Source of the DNA: Candidatus Accumulibacter sp. UBA704
Lineage (GTDB): Bacteria > Pseudomonadota > Gammaproteobacteria > Burkholderiales > Rhodocyclaceae
Assembly (NCBI GenBank): GCA_002304785.1
Contig: DBMG01000066.1
Location: 28,223 to 73,196, forward strand
Reading direction: 5' to 3'
DNA length: 44,974 bases
In this document: piece after piece, positions 25,634 through 33,158 of the stretch
How positions within the stretch are numbered: position 1 is the first letter of the stretch
How the letters are laid out: the number at the start of each line of letters is the position of its first letter
Notes under the pieces: generated by a model
What the model saw: the letters and a program-made list of their open reading frames with translations, nothing else
What the model was told of the DNA's origin: nothing
Database searches by the model: none
Program-made: the position numbers and the translations under genes

Positions 25634-26275
25634 TCACTCTACCAGCTGGCGTTGCGCCAGGTAGGCATGGATGATTTCCAGGCGTGACACCGGATCCTCC
25701 AACTCGAGAAGCTTCTGTTTGGCCAGCACCTGAACCGGGAGGATCTCCGTCAGTCGATAGCCGACCCAGGCGGCGTCGTCGAACGCATGCGGCTCCGGCA
25801 TCTTGTCCGGACCGAGGTCGCTGACGATCTTTCTCAACAGGGGCAGCAGCCCCTGCTGCGCTTCGGGCACGGCGCAACCCGTTATGTCATCGAGAAGTTC
25901 CACCGTCGCATGCAGCAGTCCGTCGCTTTGAGCGGCGCTGTTGACGATGCGAAAGCGCCGGTTGCCACGCACCTTCAGCATGAGTATGCCGAGCTGTGGC
26001 ATTTCGGCCTCGCTGATGTGCGCCAGGGTACCGATTGCATGCGGCGTGGCCGGTTCACCGACTTCCTTGCCCCTGGCGATCAGGCACACGCCGAAAGGAG
26101 CTTTGCGGCGAAGGCAATCGGCGACCATATCCAGATAGCGTTGTTCGAACACCTTGAGTGACAGAATGCCTCCCGGGAATAACACGCTGCCGAGAGGGAA
26201 AAGCGGGATCTCGATGCGTATCTTTTCCGGAGAACGTTCTTCGGCGGGTGGTCGCAGGAGGTCGATCCAACTCAA
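25634..26275 (-). CDS. LON substrate-binding-domain protein
   Basis: The 213-residue protein consists mainly of the domain found at the N terminus of the Lon protease (PF02190-like: IPLFPLGSVLFPGGILSLKVFEQRYLDMV, FGVCLIARGKEVG, GTLAHISEAE, GNRRFRI). It has no ATPase or protease domain. Stand-alone LON-domain proteins are common in proteobacteria and their role is not well known; a substrate-recognition or adaptor role is inference. It overlaps ubiX by 4 bp (ATGA), so it is probably co-translated as the last gene of the rapZ-to-LON run. Confidence 0.93.
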   Translation of the reverse strand: MSWIDLLRPPAEERSPEKIRIEIPLFPLGSVLFPGGILSLKVFEQRYLDMVADCLRRKAPFGVCLIARGKEVGEPATPHAIGTLAHISEAEMPQLGILMLKVRGNRRFRIVNSAAQSDGLLHATVELLDDITGCAVPEAQQGLLPLLRKIVSDLGPDKMPEPHAFDDAAWVGYRLTEILPVQVLAKQKLLELEDPVSRLEIIHAYLAQRQLVE

Positions 26276-26904
26276 GCGTTTTCTCCATGGGTGTTGCCCG
26301 CGGAATCGCCCCAGCGTTTCATAAGCACATGCTTAACGCCGACTTGGTCAAGCAGTCGGGCGACGACGAAATCGACCAGATCGTCGACATTCTGCGGGTG
26401 ATGATAGAAGCCGGGGTTGGGAGGCAGGATGATTGCACCGGCACGCGACAGGCGCAGCATGTTTTCCAGGTGGATCGCCGAAAAGGGCGTTTCACGTGGA
26501 ACCAGAATCAATTTGCGCCCCTCCTTTAGCACCACGTCCGCAGCGCGTTCGATCAGATTGCTGGCCAATCCCTGTGCGATCGCCGCCAGCGTGCCCATGG
26601 TGCATGGGCAGACGACCATGGCCTCTGGCGGATTGGATCCGCTGGCCACCGGCGCAAACCACTCTTCGCGGCCATAGACGGCCAGTGTTCCCGGCAGCCC
26701 GTTGAAGCGATTCGTGAAAAACGTTTGCGCATCGGCCGCACGGCCGGGCAGTTCCAAGTCCATCTCCTGTCGGGCAACGATCTGCGCGACCTGCGAATAG
26801 AGCAACTGCACGTGGCAGCCGGCTTCGAGCAGGCATTCGAGCAGGCGGATGCCATAGGGCATGCCGGAGGCGCCGGTGAAAGCAAGGCAGACGGTTTTAG
26901 GCAT
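26272..26904 (-). CDS. ubiX: Flavin prenyltransferase UbiX
   Basis: UbiX joins dimethylallyl phosphate to FMN to make prenyl-FMN, the cofactor of the UbiD family of decarboxylases, which includes the decarboxylation step of ubiquinone synthesis. The 210-residue protein has the flavodoxin-like N terminus CLAFTGASGMPYGIRLLE, the CPCTMGTLAAIAQGLASNLIERAADV segment and the conserved LVPRETPFSAIHLENML. The length is normal. It overlaps the preceding Gx-family gene by 8 bp and the LON-domain gene by 4 bp. No ubiD is in the window. The codons for VPRETP create a parS-like palindrome. Confidence 0.97.
   Translation of the reverse strand: MPKTVCLAFTGASGMPYGIRLLECLLEAGCHVQLLYSQVAQIVARQEMDLELPGRAADAQTFFTNRFNGLPGTLAVYGREEWFAPVASGSNPPEAMVVCPCTMGTLAAIAQGLASNLIERAADVVLKEGRKLILVPRETPFSAIHLENMLRLSRAGAIILPPNPGFYHHPQNVDDLVDFVVARLLDQVGVKHVLMKRWGDSAGNTHGENA
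26488..26503. promoter_or_regulatory. parS-like sequence inside ubiX
   Basis: On the minus strand it reads GGTTCCACGTGAAACG, matching TGTTNCACGTGAAACA except at the two outermost bases. It coincides with codons for the conserved UbiX motif VPRETP, so chance created by protein constraint is a strong alternative. Confidence 0.35.
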
Positions 26905-27439
26905 GATGCGCTCCGGTGTTCATGAAAGACGGGCTGGCCAGCAGGCGGGCGGCGATCAGACCGTTGATGATACCGAAAGCCAGCGCAGCGACGGCGAAAA
27001 TCGGCATCAGGTAGAACAGGCCGTTGTGCGGAATCAGCCATAGCCTGGCCAGCAGCAGCTGACCACCGATGTGGGCGAAGGCGGCCAGTATGCTCCAACT
27101 GACCGGCCCGAACCAGCGGCGGGGAAGACGGCCTGCGCCGGCCAGCACGAGCAGGCTGAACAGGGCGCCGGTCAGGCTCATGAAGAAACCGGGCGATAGC
27201 AGCTGGCCTAGGAGGACGCCGCCTGCGATGACGCGCAGCACGCAGACCCAGGCCGCCGTACTCCAACCGTAACGTGCCAGCACGATCAGCGTGACGATGT
27301 TCGACAGTCCTGGCTTGACGCCGGGCAGGGGCAGGGGAATCGCCGCATCGATCAGGGCCAGGCCGATTGCCGCGGCGGCGAGGCGGGCGATGCGATGGTC
27401 TTCCGGGGTGGTGATCAGCCTAGTAACTGAGCGAGTCAT
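26897..27439 (-). CDS. Gx-family integral membrane protein (EetB-like)
   Basis: The start MTRSVTRLITTPEDHR at 27439 gives 180 residues. A longer frame would add a non-conserved Ser/Ala/Arg-rich stretch that is a shadow of the upstream gene, and is rejected. The protein has five to six membrane helices and the family hallmark PGVKPGLSNIVTLIVLARYG. That is typical of proteins labelled Gx transporter or heptaprenyl diphosphate synthase component I. No prenyl synthase domain is present, so the latter name is probably misleading. It begins inside the NusG-II gene (20-bp overlap) and ends inside ubiX (8-bp overlap). From memory, the NusG-II/Gx pair corresponds to EetA/EetB of Gram-positive extracellular electron transfer loci. 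Transport or electron-transfer function here is unproven. Confidence 0.86.
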   Translation of the reverse strand: MTRSVTRLITTPEDHRIARLAAAAIGLALIDAAIPLPLPGVKPGLSNIVTLIVLARYGWSTAAWVCVLRVIAGGVLLGQLLSPGFFMSLTGALFSLLVLAGAGRLPRRWFGPVSWSILAAFAHIGGQLLLARLWLIPHNGLFYLMPIFAVAALAFGIINGLIAARLLASPSFMNTGAHHA

Positions 27440-27794
27440 ACGTTTCCTTGCCGCCGACGATTTGCACGCTGACTTCGTTCGGCGCACAAATGGCAATCTC
27501 TCCGGCGCGTTCGAGCCAGCCTTGCCTGACGCAGTACTGGTGCGGACCGGGGTCGGAGACCACGCGCACGCGCCGCCGGTCAACGGTGATGGTGGTTGTG
27601 CCAAGCGGGCCGGGTACCTCGATGCGGCGATTCCTGGACAGGTCGAGTTCGGCGAACACCTCGCCACCACGCCTGACGACCGCTTTGTCAGCGCTGCCGC
27701 CCTGCCAGGCGAGAGGAAAGGACGCGGCGCACAACACTGTGCCGAGAACGGCCACCAGCCAGTCCCCGGGACGCAGCAGCGATATCCATTGCAT
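27420..27794 (-). CDS. NusG-domain-II membrane-anchored protein (EetA-like)
   Basis: The 124-residue protein has an N-terminal membrane anchor (about 12-31, WLVAVLGTVLCAASFPLAW) and an outward-facing domain resembling NusG domain II (VEVPGPLGTT-like strands). It has two Cys, C88 and C103, in HQYCVRQGW ... AICAPNEVSVQI, a spacing typical of this family. The ATG at 27794 shares one base with the rapZ stop, and the gene overlaps the Gx gene by 20 bp, so all three are likely translated together. Family members often occur beside Gx proteins and flavin- or quinone-linked redox genes. The start is set by the anchor; a much longer frame upstream is a shadow of rapZ. Confidence 0.85.
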   Translation of the reverse strand: MQWISLLRPGDWLVAVLGTVLCAASFPLAWQGGSADKAVVRRGGEVFAELDLSRNRRIEVPGPLGTTTITVDRRRVRVVSDPGPHQYCVRQGWLERAGEIAICAPNEVSVQIVGGKETYDSLSY

Positions 27795-28666
27795 CAGGAT
27801 GGGCCGTTCGGTACCGGCGACAATTCGCGGTGGCGGACGATGACCCGGGCTTGATCGCCGAAATGGCGCCCGAGCCACTCGGCGAAATACACCGAGCGAT
27901 GCTGTCCGCCGGTACAGCCAATCCCGACCGTCAGGTAGCTGCGGTTGTCGCGTTCGTAGCAAGGCAGCCAGGTGGCGATGAAGCGTGCGATGTCGTCGCG
28001 CATGCGCAGGACCTCGGGTTCCGCTTCCAGATATTCGATTACCGGCGCATCGCAGCCGTTCAGGGCGCGCAGGGAGATCTCGTAGTACGGATTGGGCAGG
28101 CAGCGTACGTCGAAGACCAGTTCGGCATCGAGCGGAACCCCGTGCTTGAAGCCAAATGATTCGAACAACAGGGTCAGTCCGCGACGGGCTTCCGGAACGA
28201 TGAACTGGCGAATCCAGTCGCGCAGTGCGTTGGGCTTCAGGTCGCTGGTATCGATGTGATGGCCCAGTTCGGCAAGCCGTTCCAGGCGCCGCCGTTCCTC
28301 GGCGATCGATTCGGTCAGCGTGCGCTGCTCGTCCGCCAGCGGATGCCGGCGCCGCGTCTCGAAATAGCGCTTGAGCAGGGTGTCGGTCTTGGCGTCGAGA
28401 AACAGGAACTCCAGTTCCAGGTCCCGGGCGCGCAGTTCGGCCAGTTGTTGCGGCAGCATGGCGATGCTGTCGCCGCCACGGATGTCTATGGCTACGGCCA
28501 CCTTGTCGTAGCCGCGCAGGCCAAGATGGTCCACCAGCTGCTGCAACATTTGCGACGGCAGGTTGTCGACGCAATAGTACGATGCGTCCTCGAGAATATG
28601 GAGGGCGATGGATTTGCCGGAGCCGGAAAGCCCGCTGATGATCACGACGCGCATGTGCGCGAGCAT
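27794..28666 (-). CDS. rapZ: RNase adapter / nucleotide-binding protein RapZ
   Basis: RapZ (YvcJ/YhbJ family) is a P-loop protein that in enteric bacteria binds GlcN6P and directs RNase E to the small RNA GlmZ, controlling GlmS. In other bacteria its targets are unknown. The 290-residue frame has Walker A GLSGSGKS near the N terminus. The conserved DIRGGDSIAMLP, LEFLFLDAKTDTLLKRYFETRRRHPL and the C-terminal GIGCTGGQHRSVYFAEWL complete the family pattern. Starts at 28666 and 28654 (MRVVIISGLSG) are both possible; neither has a clear Shine-Dalgarno sequence, and the second fits homologues better. Here it heads a run with NusG-II, Gx, ubiX and LON genes instead of the usual ptsN/hprK neighbours. 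Confidence 0.95.
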   Translation of the reverse strand: MLAHMRVVIISGLSGSGKSIALHILEDASYYCVDNLPSQMLQQLVDHLGLRGYDKVAVAIDIRGGDSIAMLPQQLAELRARDLELEFLFLDAKTDTLLKRYFETRRRHPLADEQRTLTESIAEERRRLERLAELGHHIDTSDLKPNALRDWIRQFIVPEARRGLTLLFESFGFKHGVPLDAELVFDVRCLPNPYYEISLRALNGCDAPVIEYLEAEPEVLRMRDDIARFIATWLPCYERDNRSYLTVGIGCTGGQHRSVYFAEWLGRHFGDQARVIVRHRELSPVPNGPS

Positions 28667-28738
28667 AGCGGAATGTGCCGAACACGGGCAAGCCGGGCTG
28701 GCTTACACTACGATGATTGCGTTTTATTGCCTGTTGCC

Positions 28739-29911
28739 ATGAAGCTTCTGACCATTCCCTTTCTTGACGAAATCGTTGCCATTCGCCGGGACATCCATTC
28801 CCATCCCGAACTGGCGTTCCAGGAAACACGCACATCGGACATCGTCGCGCACACGCTGTCATCCCTTGGCCTGGAGGTCCATCGCGGCCTGGCTGGAACA
28901 GGCGTTGTTGGGATCCTGCGCAAAGGCCATGGCCGGAAAGCGATTGGCTTGCGCGCTGACATGGATGCGCTGCCGGTACTGGAAAAGAACGATTTCGCAC
29001 ACTGCTCCAGACACCATGGGCGGATGCACGCCTGCGGCCATGACGGCCACACCACCATGCTGCTCGGCGCGGCGCGCTACCTGGCGGAACATATCGAATC
29101 GGTCGATTTCGACGGGACGGTGTATTTCATCTTCCAGCCGGCCGAGGAGTCGGAGGGCGGGGCCGATGTCATGATCAAGGACGGCCTGTTCCGGCAGTTT
29201 CCCATCGACGCCGTCTTTGGCCTGCACAACTGGCCGGGAATCCCCGTCGGCGAAATGGCCGTGGTGCCGGGGCCGGTGATGGCCGGAACCTGTTCTTTCG
29301 AAATCAGCGTGCGCGGGCAGGGCTGCCATGCGGCGATGCCGCATCAGGGCATCGACACATTGGTCGCTGCCAGCCACCTGGTGCTGGCCTTGCAGACCGT
29401 GGTGTCGCGCAACGTAAACCCGTGCGAAGCGGCGGTGGTAAGCGTTACCCAGATCCACGGTGGCGAGGCGCTGAACGTCATCCCGGACGATGCCGTCCTG
29501 CGCGGAACGATCCGCAGTTTCAATCCGGAGATCCAGGCACTGGTTGAACAGTCAATCAGGCGCGTCTGTACCGGGGTCGAGAGCACTTTCGGCGTGACCA
29601 TCGGCATCGTTTTCGATCAGCGCTATCCGCCAACCGTCAACAGCGACGCCGAGACGGGAATCTGCCAGGAGGTGGCGGCAGGCATTGTCGGAGAACATCG
29701 GGTGCGGACGAACGAGCTACCCTCCATGGGCGCGGAGGACTTCGCCTACATGCTGCAGGAAAAGCCGGGATGCTACATCTGGCTGGGGAACGGTCCGGGA
29801 ACGGGCGGTTGTTCCCTGCATAACCCGCACTACGACTTCAACGATGGGATCATGCCGATCGGCATCAGCTATTGGGTGCGGCTCGTTGAACGGTTGTTGC
29901 AGCGTGAATAG
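28739..29911 (+). CDS. M20-family amidohydrolase (hippurate hydrolase-like)
   Basis: M20D enzymes hydrolyse N-acyl amino acids, such as hippurate or N-acetyl amino acids, with a two-metal centre. The ATG at 28739 gives 390 residues. Metal and catalytic motifs are clear: RADMDALP (72-79), HACGHDGHT (C99, H101), AEE (E136/E137), and the late SMGAEDFAYMLQEKPGCYIWLGNG. A dimerisation lid domain lies between. A 161-residue upstream extension in the same frame overlaps rapZ antisense and is rejected. The gene is divergent from rapZ across 72 bp and is followed by a good terminator. Exact substrate is unknown. Confidence 0.94.
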   Translation: MKLLTIPFLDEIVAIRRDIHSHPELAFQETRTSDIVAHTLSSLGLEVHRGLAGTGVVGILRKGHGRKAIGLRADMDALPVLEKNDFAHCSRHHGRMHACGHDGHTTMLLGAARYLAEHIESVDFDGTVYFIFQPAEESEGGADVMIKDGLFRQFPIDAVFGLHNWPGIPVGEMAVVPGPVMAGTCSFEISVRGQGCHAAMPHQGIDTLVAASHLVLALQTVVSRNVNPCEAAVVSVTQIHGGEALNVIPDDAVLRGTIRSFNPEIQALVEQSIRRVCTGVESTFGVTIGIVFDQRYPPTVNSDAETGICQEVAAGIVGEHRVRTNELPSMGAEDFAYMLQEKPGCYIWLGNGPGTGGCSLHNPHYDFNDGIMPIGISYWVRLVERLLQRE

Positions 29912-29953
29912 GTCGTTTCGCCGCCCTGCTGTATAAAAAATGTAAATTGTATA

Positions 29954-29981
29954 AGGTTGTTCAACACAACCTGCTGTTTTT
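29954..29981 (+). terminator. Rho-independent terminator after the amidohydrolase
   Basis: A 7-bp stem AGGTTGT / ACAACCT with a 5-base loop is followed by GCTGTTTTT. It sits 42 bp after the amidohydrolase stop and separates it from the REC/GGDEF gene. Confidence 0.62.
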
Positions 29982-30032
29982 GAATTACATTGTCCGGATT
30001 TCATATTTCCTGAACTGGGTTACGCATTTAAT

Positions 30033-31205
30033 ATGAATAAGAAGGCGTTTCAGGGCAAACCGGGTGATACGGTCGGGAGCAGGCAGCGGATTCTGGTGAT
30101 CGATGGGTCGCGCGTGGTCAGGGCAACACTGGCAAAGCGACTTGGCGACCGCTTTGAAGTCGTCGAGGAAGCCAATGGTGAATCGGCATGGCAGCGACTG
30201 ATGCTGGACGGCAGCATCGCTGCTGTCATTTCCGGCATTCATCCGCCAAGGCTCGACGCGCACGATCTACTGGCACGCCTGAGAACCAGCGCCATGCGGC
30301 GTTTGCGTGAGATTCCTTTCATTCTGCTTGTATCCGAGATCGAGAATCAGGCAGCACCTGGATCCGGCGACTGGAGTGACGCCACCGGATTCATCACCAA
30401 ATCGATGAGTACCGAGGTGATGGTTGCGCATCTCGATCAATGGGTCGGGCTCCACGAGGCCAAGTCGGAGACAGAAAGCGGACCCGCGGCCGTGCCGGCG
30501 CCTGCTGTTGAAAAGCTGATGGGCCGCCTGGAGTTTTCTTCGCTGGTGTCTTCGCTCTCGCTGTCGGCAGCCGAAAACTTTCCCGTTTGCGCGCTCGTTT
30601 TCGGCATAGACCGGCTCGACGAGTTGATTGCCGCTTTTGGCCCCGATGTGGCGGAGATACTGACATCGCGCATTGCCGGTCCGTTGGCCGGAAAGATCGA
30701 TCCCCAAGATCACCTCGGCATCTTCGGGAAGCAAAGGCTGGCCATCATATCCTACGGTGTTGATCTGCGCCTGGGAACGCGCTTCGGCAAGCGGGTATGC
30801 AAGAGTCTGGCGTCCGGGCGGGTTACGATCCGCGGACAGAAGATTCGTATGACGGTCAGCATCGGCATCGCCAGCACCTCGGACGACGATGTGGAGTCCG
30901 GCCCGGAACTGCTGGCACTGGCGCACCAGCGGCTGGAACAGGCACTGGTCTGCGGCGGCAATACGGTGTGTACGGAGCATCGCCCCGATTGTCCGCTGCA
31001 TTGTCAGGACAGGAGCGTGGCTGCTTTGTTCAAGGTGCTGAAACGAGATGGAGGCGATCTCCTGCCGGAACAGAGGAGCGTTCTGGGCCTGACGGTATTG
31101 CCCTTGCTGCAGACTCTGGAATCACGGCTCTCGCTGGGCTTGCCGCTGCAGGAGATCAAGCACCGCCTGGCCCGGCAGACAGCGGAAGACGGCACACCGC
31201 CATAA
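30033..31205 (+). CDS. Degenerate receiver-GGDEF domain protein
   Basis: The 390-residue protein has a receiver-like domain at about 19-138 and a GGDEF-like domain at about 170-325. In the receiver the usual phosphoacceptor Asp is replaced by Gly68 (VISGIHPP where VxxDxxMP is expected), although D24 and K123 (FITKSM) remain. In the second domain the fold signatures VFGIDRLDELIAAFG and TVSIGIAS are present, but the GGDEF signature reads GKQRL and no RxxD inhibitory site is seen. Diguanylate cyclase activity is therefore unlikely; a c-di-GMP or protein-binding scaffold role is inference. A C-terminal tail of about 65 residues includes CPLHC and has no named domain. No Shine-Dalgarno sequence precedes the ATG. 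Confidence 0.87.
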   Translation: MNKKAFQGKPGDTVGSRQRILVIDGSRVVRATLAKRLGDRFEVVEEANGESAWQRLMLDGSIAAVISGIHPPRLDAHDLLARLRTSAMRRLREIPFILLVSEIENQAAPGSGDWSDATGFITKSMSTEVMVAHLDQWVGLHEAKSETESGPAAVPAPAVEKLMGRLEFSSLVSSLSLSAAENFPVCALVFGIDRLDELIAAFGPDVAEILTSRIAGPLAGKIDPQDHLGIFGKQRLAIISYGVDLRLGTRFGKRVCKSLASGRVTIRGQKIRMTVSIGIASTSDDDVESGPELLALAHQRLEQALVCGGNTVCTEHRPDCPLHCQDRSVAALFKVLKRDGGDLLPEQRSVLGLTVLPLLQTLESRLSLGLPLQEIKHRLARQTAEDGTPP

Positions 31206-31217
31206 ACTGACCGGACC

Positions 31218-32003
31218 TTATCCCGCCCACACCGGCTTGCGTTTTTCGACCAGCGCGAGCATGCCTTCCCGGCCCTCCGTGCTCGACTGAATCACTGTTG
31301 CGCTCTGCACCGTTTCCTCGGTGGTGGTTTCGTCCAGGGGTTGTCCGGCGACAACGCGCAGAAGGGCCTTGCAAGCGCCCATGGCATTGGGACCGTTCCT
31401 CAGCAGGGCATCAATGGTCTCCCCGATGGCCTCGTCGAGTTGCTCCTCGCCAGGGACCATTTCATGCACCAGTCCTATACGGTACGCCTCTGTCCCCGAG
31501 AAGCGTTCAGCGGTAAGCATGAAGTAACGGCAGTGGCGTTCGCCGATGGCCGCGATGAGATAGGGGCAGGCAACCGCCGGCAGAAGTCCGTACTTCACCT
31601 CGTTCAACGCAAACGACGCGTCGTATGTGGCAAAAACGATATCGCAAGCGGCGATCAATCCGACCCCGATCCCGTGGGCGGATCCCTGCACGCGGGCGAT
31701 GGTTGGCTTGGCCAGCCCGGACAGGGTGGCCAGAAGGCGGGCAATGTTGCGGTTATCCTGCAGGTTTCCCTCCGGGGTGTGGTGAATGGTCTCGCGCACC
31801 CACGCTGGATCGGTCCCCGCGCAGAAGCTCCGGCCCGTGGACGACAGAACCACGACCCCGACCCTCGGGTCGGCTTCCAGTTCGCGCAGCGCTGCCGTCA
31901 TCTCGGCGACCAGCGTTCGGTCGAGCGCATTGTGCCGCTCGCTGCGGTTCAGCGTCAGGATACCGACGCCGTCATCGATTTCGGTGATTATCGTCTGGTA
32001 CAT
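31218..32003 (-). CDS. Enoyl-CoA hydratase/isomerase (crotonase) family protein
   Basis: Crotonases act on acyl-CoA thioesters, most often hydrating enoyl-CoA in fatty-acid or branched-chain breakdown. The 261-residue protein has the oxyanion-hole segments SSTGRSFCAGTDPAWV and QGSAHGIGVGLIAACDIVFA, then the Glu-bearing FALNEVKYGLLPA. The expected second catalytic Glu region is divergent (AIGERHCRYFML), so hydratase rather than another crotonase reaction cannot be asserted. Sequence flavour suggests the methylglutaconyl/isohexenylglutaconyl-CoA hydratase side of the family. It stands without other beta-oxidation genes: convergent with the REC/GGDEF gene (12 bp) and 42 bp after the hydrolase gene on the same strand. 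Confidence 0.93.
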   Translation of the reverse strand: MYQTIITEIDDGVGILTLNRSERHNALDRTLVAEMTAALRELEADPRVGVVVLSSTGRSFCAGTDPAWVRETIHHTPEGNLQDNRNIARLLATLSGLAKPTIARVQGSAHGIGVGLIAACDIVFATYDASFALNEVKYGLLPAVACPYLIAAIGERHCRYFMLTAERFSGTEAYRIGLVHEMVPGEEQLDEAIGETIDALLRNGPNAMGACKALLRVVAGQPLDETTTEETVQSATVIQSSTEGREGMLALVEKRKPVWAG

Positions 32004-32045
32004 GGAGTTCCCTCGATCTGTGCCCTTCTTAGACCAATAACAAGA

Positions 32046-33158
32046 TTAGCGTCCCGCGACGACCTCGTCATCCACAACATAGAGCGTGCATGTCTGATCG
32101 GTCTTGCCGCGGCAGAAATCGATGGCGCGTTTCTTGAGATCGTCCGCACCCGTGGCATAGCCACAGCGCCCCTTTTCCGAAGTGGCGAAGGCCCGCGGGG
32201 AGTCTCCGTCCAGGAAGGCCTGGTAGAGTCTGCGGCAGCTCTCGCTCAGGAATTCGGCTTGCCCGGCCTCACGGAGTTTGCGCGAGACCGGGTCGTCGGC
32301 TTCTTCCTGCGGTTGCACCTGAGTCGGCAGACCGAGTTCGGTCAGGAATTTCTCCACTTCAGGCCACCAGATTAACAGGCCGTCGCGATCGCCGAACATG
32401 CCGTGCGCGTCGCCTTTGAACGTACCGAATGAAACGAGCCGCGCTTTTCCACCTGCACCCGTATAGGCCGCGAACATCTCGGCGACAGTCTCTTTGGGCC
32501 AGTAGGAATCGTTGTCGCCGTAGAACCACAAGGTCGCATAGGGGACCTTTTCGCCGAAACTCCCGAACGCCCGGACCAGCGATCCTTCCCAGCCAGCGCA
32601 GCCGGAAAGCTTGAGACCACCGGCAAAATTGACCAGTCCGAGTACCCCTGGATAGGGATCGGTCCCGAAAGCCATGGTGGTCAGGCCTCCGTGCGACTGT
32701 CCCATGACGATCACGCGTTCGCGATCGACAAAGGGGAGTGTCCTTGCGTAGTCGAGCACCGCCCTCACGTCCTTGGCCTGCTCTACCCCGTTCCCCGCGG
32801 GATTGCACCCGCCCTGGATGTAGTTGCCTGACGAACGCGAAAATCCGCCCCGCATCGGAATCATGACGACGTAGCCGCGTCGGACGAACTCGCGAGCGGC
32901 AACGATGTACCTCGCGCGCGCCTGAAAACGCGGATTGCCCGACTCTTTGCCGTGATTGATCACTACCAGAGGGAACGGCCCTTCGCCCTTCGGTTTGAAT
33001 AACGTGGTTTCGAGTTCGGTGCTGAACAGCCCCGAACCGTTCTTGACCATTATGATTTCTTCGTTCAGCGATTTGTTGAGCCGAACGTCAGCCGCATCGG
33101 CAGTTCCGAATGAGACTGCTGCGAACAAGACCCAGAGAAGCTTCATGGAAGAACTCAT
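32046..33158 (-). CDS. Secreted alpha/beta hydrolase with C-terminal Cys-containing extension
   Basis: The 370-residue protein begins with a signal peptide (MKLLWVLFAAVSFGTADA) and should be periplasmic. Residues about 35-280 form an alpha/beta hydrolase of the dienelactone-hydrolase-like type: VVINHGKESG (oxyanion loop), nucleophile elbow GQSHGG, acid in YGDNDSYWP, and His in GDAHGMFG. The last 75-80 residues are an extra module with four Cys (ESCRR, GRCGYATG, DFCRG, TCTLYVVDDE), probably two disulfides, resembling a small repeat found at the ends of other secreted bacterial proteins. The ATG at 33158 overlaps the upstream DMT-permease stop as ATGA, supporting this start over 33146. The substrate is unknown. 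Confidence 0.88.
   Translation of the reverse strand: MSSSMKLLWVLFAAVSFGTADAADVRLNKSLNEEIIMVKNGSGLFSTELETTLFKPKGEGPFPLVVINHGKESGNPRFQARARYIVAAREFVRRGYVVMIPMRGGFSRSSGNYIQGGCNPAGNGVEQAKDVRAVLDYARTLPFVDRERVIVMGQSHGGLTTMAFGTDPYPGVLGLVNFAGGLKLSGCAGWEGSLVRAFGSFGEKVPYATLWFYGDNDSYWPKETVAEMFAAYTGAGGKARLVSFGTFKGDAHGMFGDRDGLLIWWPEVEKFLTELGLPTQVQPQEEADDPVSRKLREAGQAEFLSESCRRLYQAFLDGDSPRAFATSEKGRCGYATGADDLKKRAIDFCRGKTDQTCTLYVVDDEVVAGR

Noticed and set aside
28256..28738. In-frame 161-codon upstream extension of the M20 amidohydrolase
   Set aside because: It overlaps rapZ antisense, has no family homology and precedes a normal M20 N terminus at 28739.
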